From Labia minor (lineage: Eukaryota; Arthropoda; Insecta; Dermaptera; Spongiphoridae), in contig OY720345.1 in assembly GCA_963082975.1 (NCBI GenBank), forward strand, positions 56,402,528 through 56,466,527: DNA of 64,000 nt, given 5' to 3'. A program made the position numbers and the translations under genes. Numbering within the stretch: position 1 is the first letter of the stretch; every line of letters begins with the position of its first letter. Positions 21,922-33,375 of the stretch are shown here, piece by piece. The notes under the pieces are model-generated. The model had not been told where the DNA came from, searched no databases, and saw only the letters and a list, made by a program, of their open reading frames with translations.

Positions 21922-23321
21922 TTTTTTTAAGTTCTTGCGACCATGTTTAAATTCTATCATCCAGATGTAAATGATAAATTCTCCTAACGCCTCCTGCATA
22001 TCTTTATATCCTCTAACCATTTATTACAAAATATTTAATAAATAGCTTGCGTTTTCTCTAAATCGAATAACGAACAAAAACAAATCTTTTCAAAGACATC
22101 AATGTGACTCTATTTGACAGATCGATTTAAAACATGACATTTATAGTTTACTAGCTGCTCCGAGCGCCTTCCAGGCGCTCTTCACACCTAGACGGGGGCT
22201 CCGCCCCCTGTACCCCCGAGTGATACATGGTATTTGGTTGAAAGTCTGTAAAAGGTTTTCATCCATTTTGTTTCAATCAGTATAAGTAGATAAGACATAT
22301 ATTTGTTTTCTTGGAAAATATATTTTAATTTAATCAACAACAAATTTTCCTAGTATAATAAGTAAGATTTATTGACTATTTCATATGCAATAACTATTAA
22401 CAATTAATAAAGTAGAAATAATTTTCCAACAAATATTTCACTTTTAGTTTAACAAAAAATCAAAAAAACAATATTTTGCAGAATAAAAACGAAACAAAAA
22501 ACAAATATGAATATAATATAAATATTTTTAATTTTATTTTTAGAATAGATATTGTAATATATATAAATATAAATATAAAAATGCTTGTTTTTTATGCTTA
22601 TATATATTGGATGTATTATGATACTGAGCACATGGCAGAGTGTATGAAAGACTTTCTAAAAATAATTGTTTTTAAAAAAAAACCCAGGGAAATACCCAGA
22701 GAGAGGGGTGGACAATTTTGCCAAGTGGCAGAGGAGGGGATGATTGGCTTCGACATATTTTAAATTCTCAATTCCTTAACTACACAATATACCAACTGTG
22801 GTCGACCATTGGTAATTAATAATTAATTATAAATTGCAGTTAAAGTTCTTTTAATTTATATTTCTATTTTTACGGTACCTTTCGATTATTCTATTTCATC
22901 TTAATTTCTTGAGTTATCTATTGTAATTTAAATTCTTATAGTTTTATTAAATAAATCAATTTTAGTTATAATTTTATATAAGCATTTTTTAATTGAACCT
23001 ATTCAATCTTGTCATTCCCTAATCAACCTACGCGGTTTCAATAACCCTTTTAATTATTCTAAATTCAATCCAGAGTGCTACCAGTTAATTAAACTTATTT
23101 TTAACCCAATTTTTCTTATAAAATACCTCACCCCTAATATCTTATACACGACAATCTATATATAAGATGGTAGGTTTAATCAAATGGACTATAGACAGAT
23201 TTGTTTGCTAAAAACATCTTATTACATTAGAAAAATTTTAAATAATTACAATAAATAGAATAATATATTCTTACCTAAAAACAAATTGGTTTTTATAGAC
23301 AATTCTTATCTTATCTTATTA

Positions 23322-23838
23322 GTAACTAAATAACATAGGAGTATATCTAATGGTTTTCAATTTATAAAATCTAATTTACCTAACCTTAACACACAACAAC
23401 TCCGTCTCATTATTGTAATACAAATTTAGAAATATTAAGTTAATATAATTAATATTATTTATTTATTAATACCAATTAATAATATTAATTACTTATAAAT
23501 TATAAATAATTCATAATAATAATAAATTGTGATACCAACTTATAGGAATATTAAAATAATATAATTATTATTTTACATATATATGAATATAATATAAATA
23601 TTTTTAATTTTATTTTAAGAATAGATATATATCTAAAAGGCGGTAACTGTGACGTCACATATATACATTTAAATTAAAAAAAACTAATGAAGATGATTTT
23701 TTCCAGATATGTGATCAATAAAACTAAATAACTTAAGAGTATAACTAATGGTTTTCAATTTATAAAATCTAATTTAACACACAACAATTCCGTCTCATTA
23801 TTGTATTGTAATACAAAGTTAGAGATATTAAGTTTAAA
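23322..23838 (+). repeat. direct repeat pair of about 115 bp
   Basis: The segment beginning AACTAAATAACATAGGAGTA near 23324 and containing TGGTTTTCAATTTATAAAAT recurs near 23721-23838 with small differences, including loss of CCTAACCTT. A second shared segment, ATGAATATAATATAAATATT, links about 22506 with about 23583. This indicates local duplication. Confidence 0.6.
23649..23723 (-). mobile_element. HINE family fragment
   Basis: GTGACGTCA followed by a degraded AAACTAATGAAGATGATTTT stretch aligns with the reverse strand of the HINE 3' half (compare 27857-27950). It lacks both ends. Confidence 0.5.
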
Positions 23839-24339
23839 AAAAATTAAAAATATTTGAATGTTTAAGTTTATATGTAGCGCCATCTGTCGATAGTTTTGTG
23901 ACACTACAGACTTTTACCAAAATATTACTAATTAAATTAATTTTGGATAAATTAATTTTGGATTTAACTACACTAAAACCTTCCTTGGTATGCCCACAAC
24001 AATCCCTGAAAGTTTCATCGCAATCGGACGGGTAGTTTTTGAGTTTAGGCGAGACAGACAAACAGACATTGCCTTTTATATATATAGATAGATAGATACA
24101 CAAGATATTTGAAACTATCTATTTTATAGTCTTTATATGAACTAATGTTTTTTTTTGTACATCATTTATAGTCCATTTATCCATCTTAATTTATTATGGT
24201 ATATTGTATTTTAAAAAAGAAATGTAAAAATTATTCTATAATATAATCATATTTTTTTTTCAAAGAAATTTTTTTATCTATACATCAACCGGTTTTTTTA
24301 TTTTGTATTTTCTTATGCAATTTTTTTCCCCTGTTTCAC

Positions 24340-24500
24340 TCTTTTCTGGATATGACACCCCGAGTAACCAATCGAATTCGCTCGATGATCAAAGGATGGT
24401 AGTTGTCCGAGAAGTAGCGCATAGGGTGCAGGAGGGAAGGAAGAGCAGGGCTTCTGGCCATTCAGAAACGCCCCATTTTTGAGATATTGAGGCGTTTATA
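24340..24500. other. GC-richer island 4
   Basis: About 150 bp of balanced, non-repetitive sequence with no open frame of note. Candidate conserved non-coding DNA. Confidence 0.25.
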
Positions 24501-24977
24501 CATTTATAGCTTTCTGACTTTTTATTGCCTTTCTTTTTGAACTAACTTGTTACCGATCTTCACTTGTCACTTTATTGATTCAGATTTTAAATTTCTTTAA
24601 AAAAAAAAAAATAGGATAAACAGCCTAGAGAGCAGTATAGAAATAGAGAGAAAACTGACCTCTTACATTTACAATTACGAATTCTAGTAAAATTGATTAA
24701 ATCAAAGAAAATAGTAAAAAAATATCGAAAACCATTCTAGTAAACGCTACTCCGGTTGAATACCTCCTGAAGAATCTTGTAAACTTTCAAATTTAACTTT
24801 GTGATTTTGGAATTTGAATTTCAAACTCGCTTTTTTATGTAGTAAATTGAGAAAAAGAATTTATTTTTATTTTTTTAAATTTTTTGAATCTTTATCTTAA
24901 TGGTAAAACTTTTTATAAGAAAAATAAATAAATATAACCATTAACTCGAGTTATTACAATTTTTCTTTTTTAATAAT

Positions 24978-25155
24978 TGTGCCTCTCAGAAGCCAAGCCG
25001 ATTAATCTGCAACATATGAAGTGAATAATCAACTTGATAATCTTAATATTGCAATGCAATTTACATTTTTCTGTAATCAATAATTTTACAAACTGAACTT
25101 TAGGCTTCAGTTTCTTTAAATGTGGAGTTAATCGCTTTGGCTTCTGAGTGGCACA
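24978..25155. mobile_element. MITE family 'TGTGCC', copy 2
   Basis: A 178-bp relative of 10703-10930. Ends TGTGCCTCTCAGAAGCCA and (inverted) TGTGCCACTCAGAAGCCA. The interior aligns with copy 1 but has a ~50-bp deletion in the left third. The flanks are AT rather than TA. Confidence 0.72.
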
Positions 25156-26159
25156 ATTGTCTTCAAAAGCACAATATTTATCCTAATTTGGTGTTTAATT
25201 GCTGTTTTGTTAGTACTCAGTGATTTCTGGGATTACTGGATTTTATGATTATTTTGTTATTTATTCCAAAGGTTTTATCAAAATTATTTAAAAATACCGA
25301 TACTCCTAAATATACATCCTGAATACCATATTATCTACCATATTATATTCTATATGATATTTTTATTAGGAGAAAACTAAAAAACAAAAATATATTACAG
25401 ACTACATATTTGATAAAAATAATTAATATGATTTTTTATTTTCTATATTATATAAATTTTACAATTATTCAAATTTTTAAATAATATAAAAATATTATTA
25501 TAAATAAATCTAAATAATTTATTATATTTTTTTATTAAAATATAAATTATCTATTAAAAATAAATATATATTTAATATAATAGTAATATAAATATAAATA
25601 CAATTTATTATTATTTATTTTTATTAATTATATAAATATTTAATAATAATATAAGATTATAAGATATATCGTTACTTATGGTTTTCAAAGTTGAATTGGC
25701 TTTTAATTGGCAATATAAATATAAATATTAATTTTTATTACTTATAATAATTTAAAAAAAATGTATTATTAAAATATAACGATAAATCTTTATATATATA
25801 TTAAGTAATTAGAAAAATTTGATGATACTGTGACTATATTATAAATTAGTTTATTAATAACTTTAGAAATAAATTAAAAATATAATTGATTCTATTATTA
25901 TTATTATTATTATTATTATTAAATTATTTATTTAACATTTTAAAAGTTTTATACTTAAATGAATTAATGATAAATATATTTAATTATTCCAAAAAATAAG
26001 ATTTAAATAAAAAATGAAATAATCAATAATAATTAAATTTAATAAAATATTTAGCAAGTGGTATCATCTGTTTTGTTTAATAAATTTCATTCGATAATAT
26101 TTTTGATGAATGACGTAAGTTTAATAAATTTGGTATTAACAAAATTGTTCGAAAGTAGT
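25156..26159. other. very AT-rich intergenic DNA
   Basis: Contains a (TTA)n run at about 25895-25920. Otherwise low complexity. Confidence 0.4.
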
Positions 26160-26530
26160 GAAGCAGAATAATTACATTTTCACTTGGCAGCTACGAGTGC
26201 GATGTCCAATGACCAAGTTAATATGAATGAAAATCAACCAAGCCCCATTAGTTTGGTCCCTTCGATGAGAGAGGAGGGGAGCCCTTGCGCAAGGCTGCCT
26301 GCACCCTTCAGGCCCTCCCTCTACTTCCAAAAACCACTTCTTTTTCCTATTTCCTGGTTTTTCCCTTCGATCCACCCTCTCTGCTTTTCCAGCAGCAGTT
26401 CAAATTCGAAAAGCTTTGCAAATCCCCCATTTTTGGGGTGGCATTCGTTTGGACAATGCTTGCGCAATACCTGACTCACTCTCCCCATCCCCACTGCTCT
26501 TCAAAACCATCAATCGAATAGATTTTCATG
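26160..26530. other. GC-richer island 5
   Basis: About 370 bp of balanced DNA. Three overlapping open frames on both strands (67-96 codons) show no recognisable domain and no start or splice context that favours one. Candidate regulatory module. Confidence 0.28.
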
Positions 26531-26754
26531 CAAAATTCGTTTTTTTTGGGTTTCCTGTTTTTGTATTTTTGCATTAGGTTACAAACACATTGCATTCTAT
26601 CATATACAGCATATAAAAACTAAATACTCATTAATTTTCCTGTTATCATTTACCTAAATAGTTATTTAAGTTATTTAATTATTTTCTATAAAAATGAAAA
26701 TTTACATTGAAATTGGTTTTTATCTCTTTTCCTTAAATTCTCTATAAGTCTTCC

Positions 26755-26885
26755 AAGCGGACGTTTTCCACTTCTTTCCTCTCCCATTCTAGCCACGTGC
26801 TCTGCCCATCGCAGCCTTCTATGAGTGAAGATGCTTAGAGGTCATGGAATTCCTCGTTATGCAGTCTCCACCATTCATTATATGA
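26755..26885 (-). pseudogene. RTE-type LINE C-terminal fragment
   Basis: The minus strand reads RLHNEEFHDL-AS, then a jump to a degraded RRLRWAEHVARM-like segment, and ends near NVRLEDL. It parallels 13310-13430 of the longer RTE fragment but lacks the NIVRIIKS piece. About 130 bp survive. Confidence 0.6.
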
Positions 26886-27667
26886 CTCATTTATGATTAA
26901 TTGATTATTAATCCTAGATATAAAAGAGAAATAACCATAAATATATTTTTTTTTCAATTATAAATTATTATAATATATTAAGGAGCACATAATTTATTAT
27001 TATTATTATTATTAATATTTTTATTTTTATTTGAAACTTGAGGTAATTCAGAAACAAATACCATTTGTGTAACAAGATGTATTTTGTATTTTGTATTATA
27101 TGTTATATGGCCGACAGCATGTTTTTAATGTTCAATAAATTAATAAAATAAGATATTTTAGTGTTCTAAAACTTTTGGATAAAACTTAAAATTGGAGAGG
27201 AATACTATCTAAAATAAAAATAAATAAATAATTAAAAGTCTCTTAGTTTTTTAGTTATTTTGATATTTTTGAATATTGTGAAATTGGTTACAGTAAATAC
27301 ATGTAAATTTCAAAACACTATAAATAAAAATTTTCAAATTTTATAATTTATATTTTTGTAGTAATTAAGGAAATAAGTATAATTCTTATTTTGAGGTGAA
27401 TGTCACTGCTATTGATGACAATTTAGAAAATAACTAACCATATCATAAGGAAAATATATATATTTGCCGAATGGTTGTGTGAAAATATTTAAAATTAAAA
27501 AAAAATTGATATTTAAGAGGGAATTTGATTATTATTTTGATTAAATGTATAATTAAAATTTTAAATAGAATCTTATAACTGTACATTCATTTTCCTTCTC
27601 ATATTTTATTTCGTCGAATAATTTTCTTTCACATACTTTTAATTTGTAATAATTATAATTTTAATAA
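26886..27667. other. AT-rich intergenic DNA
   Basis: A (TTA)n run near 26996-27014, otherwise featureless. Confidence 0.35.
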
Positions 27668-28321
27668 AATAAGTTGACCTGTGGCCAGGTCCGAACCGAC
27701 CGACGGTTTGAAGTAAATTAATTAGCAGCTACAGAAACAATTTCAAATAATTTTAATATATCTATTAATGTAATAAAAAACAGATATGGATACATAAATA
27801 ATAAATATAAACATTTTTAATTTTATTTTATTTATAATATATTTGCAAGACCAGGATGTGACGTCATGAATAGCTGGATGACGTCATATAATTTTAAATC
27901 AAGAAAAAACTAATAAATATGATTTTTCTCTAGGATAAAACCAATACAAAGTGCATGATTCGTGGTGATATATAAAAAAATCTCCTCATGTGAAATTTGG
28001 TGTGAAAATAACCCTTCCCTTCCTATCGTCGATCGCTAATACTACCACTTCCGGTTCACGGATTTGCACCAAAATTGATCAATTCATCCCACTGATGCAT
28101 TAAGTAAATATACCAAATTTCATCAAAATCGGTTGAGCCGTTCAGGCTGTACACATCTATACGGACGGACGGACGGACAGACGGACAGACGGACGGACAG
28201 ACATCATGCTAAAAATACTTTTTTCTGTTTAGAAAATGCATGATTCGTGGAGATCTGTAAAAATCTCCACATGTGAAATCTGGTGTGAAAACAATACCTC
28301 CCTTACTATCATCGGTCGGTA
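27668..28321 (-). mobile_element. HINE copy D, near full length
   Basis: Reverse-oriented copy with all landmarks: 3' hairpin (27675-27690), sub-terminal CCGACCGAC/GTCGGTCGG pair, two TGACGTCA octamers (27859-27866 and 27879-27886), and the GGAC microsatellite complement at about 28160-28203. The 5' terminus is at 28321, ahead of a T run on its own strand. A spurious 63-codon frame overlaps the 5' end. Confidence 0.75.
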
Positions 28322-28984
28322 AAAAAGAGTAGTTATTTACATAAAATAAATTATTTTTGATGTAAGGAATTGTTTTTTTAAATTTGGTCCTTACCATCAA
28401 AATACCATTAATTTTTCGTGATTTTGAAAAAATTAATTTGAAATAATTTTTTTTTTTTATTTTGACAGTCTTTCTAACGTTTTATCTGTAAGTTTTAGAT
28501 TATTCTACATATTATTTAAATACCTTAATATATTGTAGGTATATTATACATATTTATTTATTTAATTATATTTCTTGTTTATGTCTTAATTTAAATTAAT
28601 TTAAATGAAATTACAAATACTTACAAATAAAAATTAAATTTTCTTTAGAATATTAATAATTATTTTTTTTAAAAAAAAATATTTTTTCTAATCTTTTCAA
28701 ATTTTCAAAATGTATGTTTCAAACTATACAAAAAGTCTTTTCTAGGTTTCATTTACAATTTATAATAAAAAAAAATAATTATGGGATATAATATTATAGG
28801 TAATAATAATAATAAAAGGAATACTCTAAAAATAAATGTTATTTCTAAAGTATTTTAAAATTATAATTTTATTTCATTCGTTCAATCCTTTTCTTGTCTA
28901 AAATCACAAATACTTATGCTAAATAAGAATTTATAAGATAAGTAGACTCTCATGATACTAAATAAAGTTATCAATATAAATATA
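28322..28984. other. AT-rich intergenic DNA
   Basis: No recognised feature. Confidence 0.35.
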
Positions 28985-29345
28985 GTATAATACTTGAGTA
29001 AACTTCAATCTGTGACCCGATGACGCAAAAACGACTGACTTTGAGTGGGTCTTTGGAATAAATGGAGCAGTGTGAAGGGCTTGACGGAGGACCCTCCAAT
29101 GGAGAATGTCGGCGACGATGCCCATTCATAGAGAAACGAAGACACCGGAGGAGTTACGGCGCCCAGGAGCAATGGAATGGAAAATTCAAGAGGGGCTTCG
29201 CGACATTTGGGGGGAAGACGAACAGAGGTAGAGGGAGGGAGTAGGGAGGCTGAATCAATCATCGATGTAGCAGTGATGCTCCAACATGACAACACGAGTT
29301 TGTCGTGGAAGCCAATAAAGAGGTTTCCCTTTTAATGAGAAAACT
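28985..29345. other. GC-richer island 6
   Basis: About 360 bp, among the GC-richest DNA in the window. Open frames on both strands (60 and 96 codons) carry no domain. Candidate regulatory module or undetected exon. Confidence 0.28.
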
Positions 29346-29769
29346 CTTCAATATTTAAGCCAATGCTCATTTGAATTTAGAAGAGAACAAACAAAAACTC
29401 TATTAACTTTCATGTCCTAGAATGAAAGTGGCAGTTCCGAAGTTGCTATTTGACATTGATTTGGGGAAATTAATTAAATTCGAATATAAAATATTCATGA
29501 CTGCTTAAGAGTCCCAATTATTTATTAAATGGAACGATTTGTACCTATTTCTTATACCTTTTCATTGTTTATCTATAGAAGTAAGCACTGTTTCTATTTA
29601 CATCCGATATTATGGTAGGCAAAATCGCAAGATGTTGGAAATGGAACTTTTTTGAAATAAAAAGAGAATGAATTTTATCAATAGTTGGAATTGATTTAAA
29701 ATTTTTAACACCCAATTAAACAACCGTTTTGTAGAAATGCCATGAAATTCAAAAAAAGCACAAATTTTT
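29346..29769. other. AT-rich spacer
   Basis: No recognised feature. Confidence 0.3.
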
Positions 29770-30427
29770 ACCGACCGACGATAGTAAGGGAGGTATTGTT
29801 TTCACACCAAATTTCACATGTGGAGATTTTTACATATCTCCACGAATCATGCATTTTCTTAACAGAAAAAAGTATTTTTAGCATGATGTCTGTCCGTCCG
29901 TCCGTCCGTCCGTCTGTCCGTCCGTATATATGTGTACAGCCTGAACGGCTCAACGGATTTTGATGAAATTTGGTATATTTACTTAATGCATCAGTGGGAT
30001 GAATTGATCAACTTTTGGTGCAAATCCGGAAACCGGAAGTGGTAGTATTAGCGATCGACGATAGGAAGGGAAGGGTTATTTTCACACCAAATTTCACATA
30101 AGGAGATTTTTTTACATATCACCAAGAATGTATTGGTTTTATTCTCGGGAAAAATCATCTTCATTATGTTTTTCTTAATTTAAAATTATGTGACGTCACC
30201 CAGCCCTTCATGACGTCACAGTCTCCTTATTATGATCACGGGCAACGCCGGCTACTTCAGCTATATATTAAAAATAAAATAAAATTAAAAATATTTATGT
30301 TATATGCCTATCTGTTTTTTATTAGATTAATAGATATATTAAAATTATTTGAAATTGTTTCTGCAGCTGGAAATTAATTTATTTCAAACCGTCGGTCGGT
30401 TCGGACATGGCCATAGGTCAACTTATT
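29770..30427 (+). mobile_element. HINE copy E, near full length
   Basis: Starts ACCGACCGACG and ends GGTCAACTTATT. The GTCC/GTCT microsatellite is at about 29888-29934. TGACGTCA octamers lie at 30191-30198 and 30210-30217. Unlike other copies, the segment after the second octamer holds CTCCTTATTATGATCACG and a GCCGGCTACTTCAG stretch in place of CTGGTCTTGC. The 3' hairpin is weakened by substitutions. Confidence 0.74.
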
Positions 30428-30527
30428 TACTATAGAGATAGTATTGCATTCAATTGTCGATGTCGAGATTTTGATGTTTTTATACGTTTTGAAGGTCCCT
30501 GAGTCATTTTCACTAAGGTTGAGAAAA

Positions 30528-30529
<2 letters not shown>

Positions 30530-30565
<36 letters not shown>

Positions 30566-30660
30566 GTGTGTGTAGACAAGATTACGCAAAAACGTTTTGA
30601 GGTAGAATAATGAAATTTGGTATACAGGCATTATTCAAAATTCGTAGTTTTCGATCAACT
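30530..30660 (+). repeat. (TC)n tract and second repeat carrying the ATGAAATTTGGTA motif
   Basis: A (TC)n run at 30532-30559 leads into GACAAGATTACGCAAAAACG and AATGAAATTTGGTATACAGG. This mirrors the microsatellite and ATGAAATTTGGTATATTTAC core of the HINEs in order and spacing, but the sequence around it differs. Probably a fragment of a related HINE subfamily. Confidence 0.4.
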
Positions 30661-30847
30661 TTTGAGAAATGTAGCTCATCCGAAAGTGCGTCACTACTTA
30701 CGTTTTGATTTTTTTTCCTCTAAACTAAGCATAAAAATAAAGATATATATTTGATAGTTTTTCATAATTTCATGATTAAAAATTGTATAAAACTGCTATA
30801 TATAGAATTTCAGCTTGATTGATCCGCTTAAAGTACTGGAATTAATT

Positions 30848-30910
30848 TTTTAACACGTTGATTGGCAATCACGCGCCAACACGAGACGTGGTGCCATCAA
30901 CAAAGAGCCA
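30848..30910 (+). other. possible piggyBac-like terminus fragment
   Basis: TTAACACGTTGATTGGCAATC begins a ~60-bp GC-richer patch. A TTAA followed by CACGTTGA resembles some piggyBac-type ends. There is no partner terminus, so this is tentative. Confidence 0.2.
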
Positions 30911-33029
30911 AATACGCGCTGGTTTAATAAATATTATTTATTAAATTTAATTTATCATTTATAATTAATTAAATTTAATTTAAATATAATATATGTGTTA
31001 ATCAATCCAATTCAAATTTGCGAGATAGTCGAGTGGAGTCAATCCAGATTTTTCCAGTTACAAATCAGTTTTCACAACCATACATACGCCGAACAATTCA
31101 TAACCATACTGATTACATGCCTAACATTGACGTCACGAGATATTCTATTCTTATACTTAAACGATTATTTTAATTGATATATTCACTTATTCCTATTAAA
31201 TATAACCTCAATATTTAATTATATAAACCCGTTGTAATATTTCATTTCATTTAAATTTTCTGTAACCACTCTTTTATTTTGTTTTGTTTTTTTAAATTAA
31301 GTAGATCATATATGTCATATTTGATCATTTTTCACGAAGAAGCCTTAAATAGGGCAATGGTTAAAAAAATAGTGGTTAAATTATGACAAAATTATAATCA
31401 AAAACCACATGCTTGAGTTGAAACTATGGTAATTAATATTATATGTCTTTTATTATAATATAAAAAGACCACAAATTGCAAAAATTATGTTCTTTAATGT
31501 TACTGATGCGATTATGCGTCAGATTAGAGGATTTTTATAACATTAATATTTATTATAGTAATAATTGAAAAATTACAAACAAATTTTATTTCCTAATTAA
31601 TAATTTTAATTATAATAAAATGTTTAAAATTCTTTTAAAATTTTTAGAAAGTAATTTTTTTTTATTCATGTTTTTATAAAATAATACACACAAATATTAT
31701 ACTACAAATAAAATATACTCGTATATGTATAAAATGGTCAAAAGTAAGTGCTGTTTAATCATTTTGAAGAAAATACACATTAAACATTTATTATTTTATA
31801 TTAATGTTTATTTGAGTCTTGAAAGAAATACAGAGATTGAAAATATTGTATATATTGTACATTAAAAAAATTACTTGTATTTCAATATATGGAGCAAAAC
31901 TAATACAGAATTATCTAATATTGAAAAATTATTATTGTTTTAAATTATCAGTATTGTATAAAATTATAATACATGCGTTTTTAACTTTTCTTTATATCAA
32001 TGATTTTCTTAAAGTTCTTTATCAATTTGTCTTTTATTATATTTTCTTACTTTTAGAAAATATTTTAAAACTTTTAAAAGAATCTTTTTATTAATATTGT
32101 GTGTTTTTTTATAAAATAAAACATATATAAATAAAATTTTTATGTATAAAGTGGTTGTTAAAAGTAAGTTTTAGTTTTTTGTAAGAAAGGCAAATTTGTT
32201 TAATCAAATCAGTTATAAGTAATATTATTTTTATTAAAAGACTATTTCACTCGCAATGAAACTTTTTAAACATATTCTTTCATTTTTAATAATTTAAAAT
32301 AAACTTTCAGTTGGATAATTTAAATGCTCCCTATATATTAAATATAATGCAAATTATTTTTTCAAAAATTTCACCAAATGTTCAAGTAAAGTCCTATAGA
32401 ACATTCAACTTTAAAATATTTGGAACCTATACTGACTTCAGTAAAAGAATTTAATAAGATTTAAATAAAATAAATAATAACCTGAAAATAGATCACCATT
32501 TTAAATATTAAACCAATAATGAATGCACAAAATACACTTTGGTTTTTTTAACTCCATGAAAATTAAATCCATAATTATTGAGTATGTATTCTTATATTGT
32601 TATTTATTTTTAAGTTTATCAACTTATCTTAAAATAATTATATACATATATCAAAAATATATTATAATTTCTACTTTGACTGTTATAGATATATAATTTA
32701 AAATTGGAAGAAAAACTTCAATGAAAAAGCTACATTCTATGATAGAAGAAAAAAAATAAAAAAAAGAACAGAAAAACTAAAAAGATTAACAGAGTATGAA
32801 AATAAGATCAAAATTTAAAAAGAAGACATTGGTATAAGTAAAAATTTTTAAATCTAATTTTCGCTGACAATTATTTTAACTAATTATCATACATTTTTTT
32901 TAATTTTAAACCAAAACGTTTAGCCTATTTTATACTTTTAAATTTTATTTTAAAACATAAATTTGTCCAAGGATAGATTTAATATAAAGAATGAATGGAG
33001 AGGAATAAATTTGAATGTCCGTAGGAAAT
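30911..33029. other. AT-rich intergenic DNA
   Basis: Two kilobases of low-complexity AT-rich DNA. The open frame at 31819-32094 is a compositional artefact (mostly K, N, I, L, Y). Confidence 0.4.
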
Positions 33030-33375
33030 TGGAGGTTCTCTGAATGTTGACAGGTACATAAGAGAAATCCTAGAGCAATGCCTTTTACTCCTTTCTTTCT
33101 TTTTTACATGATAATGCTCGTTCTCCTACTGCTCAGGAATTAATAGAATTGGTTGGTATATCTATTCTGTCATTACCTGCAAGAAATCCTGACTAGCTCC
33201 AATTATGGGATATAATATGCCTAAGGAGGCGAAGTCAACCCAATTAAACATATCAAGAATTAGAAATCACATCAATTGAGGATTGGAATATCTCCCAAGA
33301 AGAAATCCTAAGTTTAATTCTAAAAATGCCAAAAAGAATCCAAGAGGTAATAAAAGCAAGATGAGGTGTTACAAG
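33030..33375 (+). pseudogene. Tc1-type transposase C-terminal remnant
   Basis: Frames in sequence give NVDRYIREILEQCLLL, then HDNARSPTAQELIEL with the second catalytic Asp context, VGISILSLPARNPD, and finally SIEDWNISQEEILSLILKMP followed by KRIQEVIKARG. This is the ordered C-terminal half of a Tc1 transposase. A stop follows ARNPD, and the LNPIEHLWD motif with the catalytic Glu is reduced to LQLWD, so the enzyme is dead. No TIRs were recognised. Confidence 0.72.

Larger units (their letters stand above)
22150..24095 (+). mobile_element. second Helentron-like / HINE-type element, composite
   Basis: Begins CTAGCTGCTCCGAGCGCC and carries two strong hairpins: GAGCGCC-TTCCA-GGCGCTC (22162-22180) and GGGGGC-TCC-GCCCCC (22194-22208). 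About 1.9 kb later it ends with AAGTTTCATCGCAATCGGAC, then GAGACAGACAAACAGACA and a TATATATAGATAGATA tail. This start and end layout is common in insect Helentron-type repeats. The interior is AT-rich and contains internal duplications and a minus-strand HINE-A fragment. Whether start and end belong to one element is an inference. Confidence 0.42.

Noticed and set aside
31819-32094. 91-codon plus frame with hydrophobic stretches
   Set aside because: Low-complexity AT-driven composition. No family resemblance.
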